Assembly: GCF_003131205.1 (NCBI RefSeq)
Contig: NZ_QFFY01000008.1
Location: forward strand, 62,001 to 126,000
DNA: 64,000 nucleotides
Direction of reading: 5' to 3'
Source: Occallatibacter savannae
GTDB taxonomy: Bacteria; Acidobacteriota; Terriglobia; Terriglobales; Acidobacteriaceae
Shown here: piece after piece, positions 10,724 to 18,622 of the stretch
Layout: each line of letters begins with the position of its first letter
Position numbering within the stretch: position 1 is the first letter of the stretch
Made by a program: the position numbers and the translations under genes
The notes under the pieces: generated by a model
Database searches by the model: none
The model's input: the letters and a program-made list of their open reading frames with translations, nothing else
Told to the model about the DNA's origin: nothing

Positions 10724-11974
10724 TCAGTGGAGTGAAGGGATCACTCCGGGAGCGAAGAGGTCGGAGAGGTCGTTAGCATTGGCTGCATCGCCGAGAAACG
10801 GTGAGTTACCGCCCTCGGCGCGAACGTGGAAGATCTCCTGCATGGTGCGCAGGTCGGAGGAGTGGGTGAGATCGACCTGGCTGGCGTAAGGCAGGCCAGC
10901 CTCGTTGGGATGCGCGAGGTTGGAAATGACGATCTCAGGGATGGTGTGATTGAAGTCGTCGGCGTTGTCGCCTGACTCTCCATCGGCTTCGGACTCATCC
11001 CACCAGAGAATGATGGCGCCGCCGTCTTTGTAGGCCTTTGACGCCATGATCATGGGCACGAGCTTTGCCAGCGCGTTGTCGCCGGTCTTGAGCTGCGAGG
11101 CGTCGCCGGTGAGGCCGGCGAATCCGGTGGCAAGCGCGCTGTGCTGGTCGTTGTACTGGTTGGGGGTGATCCAGTTGTAGTCTGCCACGGTGTTGTTGGC
11201 GAGGTCGACTTCGAGCTGCTGCAGCGGCGCGTAGTTCTTTGCGAAAGGATTGGCGGGAGTGCTGTCATTGCCTCCGTTGGTGTCGGTAAAGAAGACCTGC
11301 GGGTTGTGCTTGGCGGCGTAGTTGTACTGGAGCGTGTCGTTGTAGGCGTTGAGCAGGCTGTTCGCGTCGAACAAGCCGCTGTGGCTGGTGAGCGGAACGG
11401 TCCACTGACTCTGCGGCAGGGGAACGTTGGTGAGCTTGCCGTTGACGCTGGCGAGATCGATGTCCTCCTGATAGGACTTCCACGTGCGGCCCTGCTTCTG
11501 GAGAAGTGCAGACAAATGCTGAGTCGTGTTCTGCACGTTGGAAGGATAGGGATCGGCGTCGTTCGCGATGCCGAAGTTGGTGCCGGCTTCGGCCCAGATG
11601 TAGTTGGGCTCAGAGGGATGGATGTGCGGGTTGTTGCCGCTCTGCGTAGCGAGCACGTTGTGATAAGACACGGCGTACGCAGTGTGCTCGCTGATGTTCA
11701 CGGGCTTGCCGTTGATCCACGCCACGGCTGTTCCATTGATAAGGCTATTCGTGAAGGGATTGGCGGGGTTCTGGTAGATCGGCTGAATTTTGCCAGGCAC
11801 CTGCGCCGGCTGGGTGAAGTTGTGGTTCTCCATGGCGATGACGAAAACGTGCTTGATCTGACGGCTGTCGCGATCGCCCTGGTCGTCGTCGTTCTGAGCG
11901 ACGGCACTGGCGGATGCGAGCGCAGCAATCATGGCGAGCCCTGCGACAGGGCGGAGTCGAGCGATATTCAGCAT
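10724..11974 (-). CDS. secreted phosphoesterase family protein (acid phosphatase/phospholipase C-like)
   Basis: A 416-residue protein with signal peptide (residues 1 to about 26, ending SAVAQ). It matches the phosphoesterase family that includes phospholipase C and acid phosphatase AcpA: the N-terminal metal/nucleophile region is KHVFVIAMENHNF, the loop WAEAGTNFGI follows, and the late metal-binding motif is AIILWWDESEADGES with downstream NHTIPEIVIS. It would hydrolyse phosphomonoesters or phospholipids outside the cytoplasm. The start at ATG 11974 has GAGGA upstream. A role in phosphate scavenging is inferred. Confidence 0.87.
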   Translation of the reverse strand: MLNIARLRPVAGLAMIAALASASAVAQNDDDQGDRDSRQIKHVFVIAMENHNFTQPAQVPGKIQPIYQNPANPFTNSLINGTAVAWINGKPVNISEHTAYAVSYHNVLATQSGNNPHIHPSEPNYIWAEAGTNFGIANDADPYPSNVQNTTQHLSALLQKQGRTWKSYQEDIDLASVNGKLTNVPLPQSQWTVPLTSHSGLFDANSLLNAYNDTLQYNYAAKHNPQVFFTDTNGGNDSTPANPFAKNYAPLQQLEVDLANNTVADYNWITPNQYNDQHSALATGFAGLTGDASQLKTGDNALAKLVPMIMASKAYKDGGAIILWWDESEADGESGDNADDFNHTIPEIVISNLAHPNEAGLPYASQVDLTHSSDLRTMQEIFHVRAEGGNSPFLGDAANANDLSDLFAPGVIPSLH

Positions 11975-12387
11975 TCGGGTTCCTCGAGGAGTGGGGAAAT
12001 TGCGAGGAGCGGGCGAGAATTCTGTCGCGGGTCTTTTCGCGGCAGATCCCGGCCTTCAACTCTCCGCTTCGGAGATTCGTAGCAGGGAAATGTTGCGGTC
12101 AGATGAGCACAGCGTTAAACAGGAGAGATCATTCCAGATTGTGGTGGATCGAAGAATCGTAGCCGCAGATTCGCGCGAACTAAAGGAGTTTGCCGGTCAC
12201 AAATGTTCATGCGAAATAGATTCTTGACAGCTCTGAAAAGGCGTGACTATACTCGGCGCCGTGTTTGAGTAAATCGCATTACTGAGGCCAGTGATCGGTT
12301 TCACTCTTCCCCAAGCACGATCCTCCGCGGCGCAAGAGCGCGGAGCCTTCTGGGTCGACACGAAGAAGAAAAGAGGAGAACCGCCCC
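11975..12387. other. 413-bp intergenic region with xylanase promoter and leader
   Basis: This divergent region separates the phosphoesterase and xylanase genes. It contains the strong promoter at 12224-12253 and an approximately 130-nt leader before the xylanase start. The leader includes a GC-rich hairpin, CTCCGCG pairing with CGCGGAG around 12321-12343. No additional gene is supported. Confidence 0.55.
12224..12253 (+). promoter_or_regulatory. sigma-70 promoter of the xylanase gene
   Basis: A perfect -35 hexamer TTGACA (12224-12229) and a -10 TATACT (12248-12253) are separated by 18 bp. It is among the best sigma-70 matches in the window. Transcription would start near 12260 and give a leader of about 130 nt. 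Confidence 0.8.
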
Positions 12388-15345
12388 ATGCTTCGTCTAC
12401 GCGACGTCATCAGGAAATCCCTGCGTCAAAATCAGATTGCAGTTCGGCTCTGTGCGGTTCTTGCCTGCGCGATGTTCTGCGCGGCGCCTCTTTCCGCACA
12501 GGTGGTTGCGACGTATGACTTTGAAGACGGGACGGCGCAAGGGTGGAGTTCGTTCAATGGGGCGACGACTCCGGCGGCAACGACGGCGCAGGCGTACTCC
12601 GGCACGCATAGTTTGCTCACGACGACGGGCTCGGGCGGACAAGGCGGGCCCTCGATCGATGTGGGCACCGTAGTTCAGGCGGGCGCGAAATACACGATCA
12701 CGGGCTACGTGAAGCTGACCACCGGAGAGACTGCGACGAATGCGAATCTCACCATCCGGCGGAGTGATGCCAGCTGCTCGGGTGGAACCTGCTACGACAC
12801 GATCGGCGCCTATCAGACTCCCGTGAATGATTCGGGGTGGGTGGCGATCGGCGGATCGTATACGGCGACGACGACAGAGACGGGATTGACAATGTATGCG
12901 CAGCTGGTGGGCGCGACGACGGCGCAGTCGTTTTACCTGGATGATGTGGTGATTACGCAGACGGCTCCGCCGCCGGGTGGAACGACGGTCGCGAAGTACA
13001 CATGGTCGGATGGAGGGCTGGATGGGTGGTTCCCGTTCGGGTCGGCGACGCTGACGAACGCGATGCCTCCAGTGCAGGATCCGGCAGGAAACACGACCGC
13101 TCTGCTGACTACGAACAGAACGGCGAGCTACATGGGGCCCGCGCTGAATCTGCTGAACCTGAATCTGTCGGCCGGCGCAACGTACCAGGTGACGGCGTAC
13201 GTTCTGCTTGCGGCGGCAGACAGTTCGAATCCGACGGTGACGCTGTCGACGAAGACGGCGGACTGCGCGACGAGCGGAGCGTATGCGAATCTCGCGACCT
13301 CGGGTGCGCTGTCGTCGACAACATGGACGAAGGTGCAGGGCACGTTCAGCTTCAGCAATCTGCCGGGGCCCCCGACGTCATTGACGCTGTATGCGCAATC
13401 GAGCAGCGCAACGGACTCGTTCTACATCAGCAACGTGACGATCAGTGAAGTGGCTCCGCCGCCGCCCGATCCGAGCCAGCAGGACAACAGCGGCATCAGC
13501 AGCACGTTTGAAGATAGCGGGCTGGATGGATGGGGTTCGCGGTCGGGACAGTCGACGGTAACGAACGTGAGCGGCGTTGCGCACAGCGGAAACAACAGCC
13601 TGCTGACGACGGGACGCATCGCGAACTGGGATGGGCCGCAGATCAGCGTGAGCAACAAGATGTATCCGGGCTCGGTGTACAACGTGAGCGGCTGGGTGCG
13701 GCTGCAGCCGACGGACGGATCGAATCACGTGATCAACGTGAGCCTGCAGACAACGCTGAATGGAAATACGAGCTATCCGGGGGTGAGCGGATATCCGGGC
13801 ATCACGGTTCCGGCCGATGGCGCTTGGCACCAAATCAGCGTGATGGGCTATAACATGTCGAGCGCGTACGATCAGGGCGCAGCGAACCTGTATTTCCAGA
13901 CGGTGCCGTCATCGGGAGATGACCTCGTGTCGTTCTACATCGACGATTTCCAGGTGTCGTATGTGAACCCGCCGCAGATCCAGAAAGACATTCCGTCGAT
14001 CTACCAGACGCTGTCGCAGTTCTTCCCCATCGGCGCTGCGGTAGATATGACGGACATCTCGGGGCCGCATGCGCAGCTGCTGACGATGCACTACAACAGC
14101 ATCACTTCAGGCAATGACATGAAGTGGAGCTCGGTGGAGAGCACAAAAGGTAGCTTCAACTATGCGAATGCCGATGCACAGGTAGGGTTGGCGCAGTGCG
14201 CGGGTATGCGCGTGCGCGGACACAACCTGGTGTGGGCGAATGGATCGCAGGTTCCGGCGTACGCTGCCGGAGACGGCACGAACTCACCGGCGAACCAGGC
14301 GCTCGTGATCGACAACATTCGCGAGCACATTCAGAATGAAGTGCAGCATTTCGGCAGCAAAGTCTATGCATGGGATGTGGTGAACGAGCCGCTCGATCCG
14401 AACCAGACAGATTGCCTGGTGCACGGGCCGTTCTACAAAGTGCTGGGCGCGAGCTACCTGGATGTGGCACTGAAAGCGGCGCGCGACTTCGCTCCGGCAG
14501 GGACGAAGCTGTTCATCAACGATTACTCGACGACGGATGCGAACCGGCTTGCCTGCCTGGTGCAGGTGGCCGGCGATCTGAAGGCGAAGGGCCTGCTCGA
14601 CGGCGTCGGTCACGAGATGCACAACGCGATCAACTACCCGTCGGTTCCGGCGATGGTGAATGCGATCGAGACGGTCGCGAATCAGGTGCCGGGGATCGAC
14701 CAGCAGGTTACCGAACTCGACGTCAGCGTCTACAACGCGGGCGACACGAAGTCGAATTACGGCAGCAATGTGTCGCCGGCGGTGCTCGCCGAACAAGGCT
14801 GGCTCTACAAAGCGTACTTCGATGCGTTCCGCGAGCTGAAGGACAAGCTGAGCTCGGTGACGATGTGGGGCATGGCGGATGACGATACTTGGCTCGACAG
14901 TTTCCCGGTTACGCGCACGGATTATCCGCTGCCCTTTGACATGGGTCTGCAGGCCAAGCCGGCGTACTGGGGCATCGTGGATCCGTCGAAGCTGCCGGGA
15001 TATGGGTTGAAGTTCGCCGCTACGCAGAAGGCGGGCACGGCGAATACGCGAACGATCACCGTGACGGCAACGAACGGGAACGTGGGGCCGGCGTATGCAA
15101 CCACACTGAATGGATTCACGCTTACGCAAACGTCGGGGCCCGCGTGCACGCCGAAGATCATCTCCGGCAGCACTCCATCTCTGCTGGGAGACATCGCAAC
15201 GGGCGGAACAGCGAGTGCGTCGTTCACGGTGAGCATCGTGGGATGCAATCCGCTGGCGCAGTTCAAGCTCAGCGTGCCATGGAGTTCGGCGGTCTACGAT
15301 ACGGGAACGTTCACGACCAACCTGAACTTCAATCGAGCACAGTGA
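12388..15345 (+). CDS. secreted endo-1,4-beta-xylanase, GH10, with three CBM4/9-type modules
   Basis: A 985-residue secreted enzyme that hydrolyses xylan backbones. A signal peptide (residues 1 to about 38) is followed by three carbohydrate-binding modules of the CBM4/9 type at about 39-190, 200-355 and 368-525; each has the YDFEDG..GW or SGLDGW start, the HSLLTT strand and a FYLDDVVIT-like end. The GH10 barrel spans about 535-870 with WDVVNEPLD (acid/base Glu667) and TELDVSVYN (nucleophile Glu776). A C-terminal Ig-like/CBM2-like beta domain follows (about 875-985). AGGAG lies nine bases before the ATG. It is transcribed from its own strong promoter. Confidence 0.95.
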   Translation: MLRLRDVIRKSLRQNQIAVRLCAVLACAMFCAAPLSAQVVATYDFEDGTAQGWSSFNGATTPAATTAQAYSGTHSLLTTTGSGGQGGPSIDVGTVVQAGAKYTITGYVKLTTGETATNANLTIRRSDASCSGGTCYDTIGAYQTPVNDSGWVAIGGSYTATTTETGLTMYAQLVGATTAQSFYLDDVVITQTAPPPGGTTVAKYTWSDGGLDGWFPFGSATLTNAMPPVQDPAGNTTALLTTNRTASYMGPALNLLNLNLSAGATYQVTAYVLLAAADSSNPTVTLSTKTADCATSGAYANLATSGALSSTTWTKVQGTFSFSNLPGPPTSLTLYAQSSSATDSFYISNVTISEVAPPPPDPSQQDNSGISSTFEDSGLDGWGSRSGQSTVTNVSGVAHSGNNSLLTTGRIANWDGPQISVSNKMYPGSVYNVSGWVRLQPTDGSNHVINVSLQTTLNGNTSYPGVSGYPGITVPADGAWHQISVMGYNMSSAYDQGAANLYFQTVPSSGDDLVSFYIDDFQVSYVNPPQIQKDIPSIYQTLSQFFPIGAAVDMTDISGPHAQLLTMHYNSITSGNDMKWSSVESTKGSFNYANADAQVGLAQCAGMRVRGHNLVWANGSQVPAYAAGDGTNSPANQALVIDNIREHIQNEVQHFGSKVYAWDVVNEPLDPNQTDCLVHGPFYKVLGASYLDVALKAARDFAPAGTKLFINDYSTTDANRLACLVQVAGDLKAKGLLDGVGHEMHNAINYPSVPAMVNAIETVANQVPGIDQQVTELDVSVYNAGDTKSNYGSNVSPAVLAEQGWLYKAYFDAFRELKDKLSSVTMWGMADDDTWLDSFPVTRTDYPLPFDMGLQAKPAYWGIVDPSKLPGYGLKFAATQKAGTANTRTITVTATNGNVGPAYATTLNGFTLTQTSGPACTPKIISGSTPSLLGDIATGGTASASFTVSIVGCNPLAQFKLSVPWSSAVYDTGTFTTNLNFNRAQ

Positions 15346-15438
15346 CGCAAAAGAAAAGCGTCCTTACCCTTTCCGCGAAAGGCGAGGGAAGGATGGGGCA
15401 CCAGGGTTCCGGCTTATGGTTACCTTGCATTGTGGCTT

Positions 15439-15464
15439 CCCACATCTCAGAAGCGAGATGTGGG
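15439..15464. repeat. palindromic intergenic element (REP-like hairpin)
   Basis: A perfect 10-bp stem CCCACATCTC/GAGATGTGGG with a 6-nt loop sits between the convergent xylanase and tmk genes. It has no T-run on either side, so it is not a classic terminator. I recall similar CCCACATCTC-type hairpins scattered through Acidobacteriaceae genomes. Confidence 0.55.
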
Positions 15465-15472
15465 CAGCCCAA

Positions 15473-16141
15473 TCAGGCTGCGCCGTGCAGTGCGACGAGG
15501 CGCTCGGAGACGGCCTCGACAATCTGTTCGTGCACTTCGTCGATGCTGAGATTGCCTTCGATGACGACCACGCGGCCAGGATCGCGCCGGGCGATCTCGC
15601 GGTACTTCTCCCAGACGCGGCGGAAGAACTCACCCTGTTCCTGCTCGAAGCGGTTTTCATCCTGGCCGGTTTTCGCGGCGTGTTTCTCGTTGCGTCGGCG
15701 GGCGCGTGCGAGGCTCGCTTCCAGCGACGGAAGCAGAAGCAAGGTCAGGTCGGGCTGAAGATCGCCGCAGATGAGGCGATGCAGCTCGAGTACGCGCTCT
15801 GATCCAAGCTGACGGCCTCCACCCTGATATGCCTCGGTGGAGTCGGTGAAGCGATCGCAAAGGACGATACGTCCCGCAGCGAGCGCGGGCTCGATGATCT
15901 CGGCGATGGCCTGCGCGCGGTCTGCGAACATCAGGGCCATCTCGGTCATCGAGGCGAGCGGCGCGGAGCCGGAGTCAAGCAGCAGGGCGCGGATGCGATC
16001 ACCGGTCGCGGTGCCTCCCGGCTGCCGCGTGACGACCGTCTGGAGATTGCGCTTATCCATCCAGGCGGCAAGGCGCTTGATCTGCGTTGTCTTTCCGGAG
16101 CCGTCGAGGCCCTCCAGCGTAATGAACAGTCCGCGCGGCAT
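15473..16141 (-). CDS. tmk: thymidylate kinase
   Basis: Phosphorylates dTMP to dTDP in the dTTP pathway. The 222-residue protein has the P-loop LEGLDGSGKTTQ (about 8-19), the DR(F)TDSTEAYQGGGRQL motif that binds dTMP, the substrate RQPGGT loop near residue 40 and an Arg-rich lid (ARARRRNEKH). Length is normal. It starts at ATG 16141, divergent from the DUF3034 gene, and has no same-strand partner. The frame ends nine bases from the palindromic element at 15439. Confidence 0.96.
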   Translation of the reverse strand: MPRGLFITLEGLDGSGKTTQIKRLAAWMDKRNLQTVVTRQPGGTATGDRIRALLLDSGSAPLASMTEMALMFADRAQAIAEIIEPALAAGRIVLCDRFTDSTEAYQGGGRQLGSERVLELHRLICGDLQPDLTLLLLPSLEASLARARRRNEKHAAKTGQDENRFEQEQGEFFRRVWEKYREIARRDPGRVVVIEGNLSIDEVHEQIVEAVSERLVALHGAA

Positions 16142-16213
16142 GGGGTGAGTCTAGGTTGTGACCCCGAACAACTGCAAGGACTTAGCGCCGGTGGTTCGCT
16201 CGTGTGCTTAGTA

Positions 16214-16227
16214 ACCGTGACCACGGT
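16214..16227. promoter_or_regulatory. short dyad in the tmk/DUF3034 divergent region
   Basis: The dyad ACCGTG-AC-CACGGT lies between the divergent starts of tmk and the DUF3034 gene. It is the size of a regulator half-site pair, but no regulator is encoded nearby and no function can be assigned. Confidence 0.2.
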
Positions 16228-16358
16228 GCTTCGGCTGTGTTACAACAATTCGATTTTAGAAATAGGCGAGACGAAGTGGTTTTCCCCGGGGGTCGGCGTG
16301 CCGCTAACCACGCTGACACGTTTCGACCGTAAAAGTCACTACTGCATTGGAGTACCTG

Positions 16359-17327
16359 ATGTTCAAGCTTTCTGCACTGAAGCTGTTCACTGCTGCTGTA
16401 GCTCTCGCGGTCGCGCTCTCGGGCGCCGCACGCATTCACGCGCAAAACCTGACGCTGGAAGGCCAGACGGGGGGCTTTATCACTCCCACGGCATATGTAG
16501 TTCTCAGCGAGAAGGGACACACGTGGTCGCATCCGGCGATCGGGTATCACTTCGTGAATGCATCGAACGTGATCGGGTACGTGCACACGTTTTCGATCGA
16601 AGAGGGCATCGCGAACCGGGTGGAGTTTGGCTACACGCGGAGCGTGCATGCAAAGGGAAATAGCCCGGCATTCAGCAAGCTTTGGGACTTCTCCGGAATG
16701 AATGTCTTCAACGGCAAGGTTGTCGCGATCAAAGACGGGCAGTTCGGTGCGTGGACTCCGGGAATCGGCGCCGGCTTCGTCGTGCGGACAAACGACAAAT
16801 TCGTCAGCGGCTACCTGAACCAGTTTGTGACCGGCTCGCAGAAGTCCTACACGAATGGCGACATCTATGTTGCCGCGACGAAGACCTGGCTTCATCCTCC
16901 GATTCCGTTCTTGCTGAATCTCGGATGGAAGGCGACGAATGCGTCGATCTACGGGCTCGGTGGACAGTCGACGCGCCTGAGCGGACGCTTGTTCGGCGGG
17001 CTCGGCATCCCGCTGCCGCTGGGGCACAATCTTGCGGCTGTTCCGGCTGTTGGGTTCACCCAGGAGCCACCGCAGGTGGTGAATCTTGGCGTGGTTCTGT
17101 TTCCTCCGGGGAGCAAAGCGCACATACCTACGACGATGGACTACGCTGTCCGCGTGACGCAGAAGGAGAATCCTCACTTTGCGTTCGATATCGGAGTGGG
17201 ACATGTGGCGGGCGTAATCGGAAGAACGGCCGTTGCGACCGGAGTACCCAATCCGCCATTCATTGTGGTCCCGATCGATCTGAAAGCGAATGCGGTGGTG
17301 GGAACCGGATTGAGCTTCCGTTATTGA
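16359..17327 (+). CDS. DUF3034 family outer-membrane-like protein
   Basis: A 322-residue protein with a signal peptide cut near RIHAQ. The start at ATG 16359 is chosen over the upstream TTG because GGAG lies six bases before it. The mature part begins NLTLEGQTGGFITPTAYV and continues with alternating beta strands ending in an aromatic (LSFRY at the C-terminus), as in outer-membrane beta-barrels. The pattern matches DUF3034, a family of uncharacterised exported proteins. It is probably monocistronic. Confidence 0.75.
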   Translation: MFKLSALKLFTAAVALAVALSGAARIHAQNLTLEGQTGGFITPTAYVVLSEKGHTWSHPAIGYHFVNASNVIGYVHTFSIEEGIANRVEFGYTRSVHAKGNSPAFSKLWDFSGMNVFNGKVVAIKDGQFGAWTPGIGAGFVVRTNDKFVSGYLNQFVTGSQKSYTNGDIYVAATKTWLHPPIPFLLNLGWKATNASIYGLGGQSTRLSGRLFGGLGIPLPLGHNLAAVPAVGFTQEPPQVVNLGVVLFPPGSKAHIPTTMDYAVRVTQKENPHFAFDIGVGHVAGVIGRTAVATGVPNPPFIVVPIDLKANAVVGTGLSFRY

Positions 17328-17354
17328 CGTTCTAGGTTTGATGGTTTCCTTGCC

Positions 17355-17382
17355 GAGGGCATGCGTTAAGTCGTGTGCCCTC
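17355..17382 (+). terminator. weak hairpin after the DUF3034 gene
   Basis: A 7-bp stem GAGGGCA/TGCCCTC with a 14-nt loop lies 27 bp after the stop. It is not followed by a T-run, so its role as a terminator is doubtful. Confidence 0.3.
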
Positions 17383-17538
17383 TGCTGTCTGGCCTGAAGT
17401 CCAAAACTAAAGTGACTGAGAAGGCTGCAACTTTCCCTTCTACTCAGGGTCTGAGCCTGCATAGTCTGAATAGTGCGGCGCCGTCCCCCGGCGGCTTAAG
17501 AGTCCGAAAAAAGACTAGATATTTCGAGGAGGGTTCCC

Positions 17539-18609
17539 ATGCAATTACTCCGAAAAACGCGCTGGATGCTTCTGGCGTTTTTGTTATCTGTTGTTCCCGC
17601 TTCCTCTTTTGCGGGCGTTCTGATCAGCGTGAATATCGCACCGCCAATACTGCCTGTATACGAGCAGCCGCCTTGCCCTGAGCCGGGCTGGATGTGGACG
17701 CCGGGTTACTGGGCGTACGGTCCCGAGGGCTACTACTGGGTGCCGGGCGCATGGGTGCCTGCTCCTTATGAAGGCGCGCTTTGGACTCCGCCGTTCTGGG
17801 GCTGGTCGGGCGGCCTGTATGTCTTTCACCCCGGCTATTGGGGTCCGCATGTCGGCTACTACGGCGGCATCAACTACGGGTTCGGCTACATGGGCGTGGG
17901 CTTCGTCGGCGGGTATTGGCACGGTCGCGACTTCCTCTACAACACCGCCGTGGTGCACGTCGACAATGTCCACATCCGCAACGTGTATGTCGACCGCACC
18001 ATTGTCGAGCGCAACACAATCGTGAATGAACGCCGTGTTTCGTTCAATGGCGGGCACGACGGAATCCGGTACGAACCCCGTCCGGAAGAGCGCCGCGCCA
18101 TGAGCGAGCGCCACATGGGCGAGACGCCGATGCAGATGCACCACATGGAAGCGGCGCGCAGCGATCGCAACTTCTATGCGCGCAACAATGGCGGCCGTCC
18201 GCAGATGATGGCGGCCGAGCGGCCCATGGGCTTTCATGGGAACGACGGCGGCAACCGTCCGCAAAGCTTCCAGAACAACCGCGGACCGCAGGCGAGACCC
18301 GATTTCCAGCGCGGACAGCAGCCTGGCCGCAATCAGCAGTTCGATCAGCAGCCGCGTGGCAACGATCGGGGTGCGTTCGCGAATCAGGGCCGGCAGCAAG
18401 CGCCGCAACAGCGTGGATTTGAGCAACGGCCTCAGCCGCAGCAGCGTGGATTCGAGCAGCGGCCTTCACAGCCGCAGCAGCGAGGATTTGAACAGCAGCC
18501 GCGCGGCAACGCGCAGCCGCGGTTTGAATCGCGTCCCGGCCCGGCGCCCCAGGAGCATGGTGGCGGCGGAGGCGGACGTCCGCAGCACGAAGATCACCCG
18601 CACCACTAA
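17539..18609 (+). CDS. YXWGXW repeat-containing exported protein
   Basis: A 356-residue protein with signal peptide (residues 1 to about 26, ending SFAGV). Residues about 45-120 hold aromatic repeats of the YXWGXW type (WTPGYWAYGPEGYYWVPGAW, FWGW, HPGYWGPH). A basic mid-part follows, then a long low-complexity tail rich in Gln, Arg, Gly and Phe with repeated QQRGFEQ units, and a His-rich end (HEDHPHH). GGAGG lies six bases before ATG 17539. Such proteins are abundant in Acidobacteriota and are probably exported; the function is unknown. A terminator hairpin follows at 18629. Confidence 0.85.
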   Translation: MQLLRKTRWMLLAFLLSVVPASSFAGVLISVNIAPPILPVYEQPPCPEPGWMWTPGYWAYGPEGYYWVPGAWVPAPYEGALWTPPFWGWSGGLYVFHPGYWGPHVGYYGGINYGFGYMGVGFVGGYWHGRDFLYNTAVVHVDNVHIRNVYVDRTIVERNTIVNERRVSFNGGHDGIRYEPRPEERRAMSERHMGETPMQMHHMEAARSDRNFYARNNGGRPQMMAAERPMGFHGNDGGNRPQSFQNNRGPQARPDFQRGQQPGRNQQFDQQPRGNDRGAFANQGRQQAPQQRGFEQRPQPQQRGFEQRPSQPQQRGFEQQPRGNAQPRFESRPGPAPQEHGGGGGGRPQHEDHPHH

Positions 18610-18622
18610 ACATGGATTTGCT

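Noticed and set aside
16182..17462. A 426-codon minus-strand frame opposite the DUF3034 gene.
   Set aside because: The plus-strand frame has a signal peptide, start signal and barrel-like sequence; the antisense is Arg/His-rich noise.
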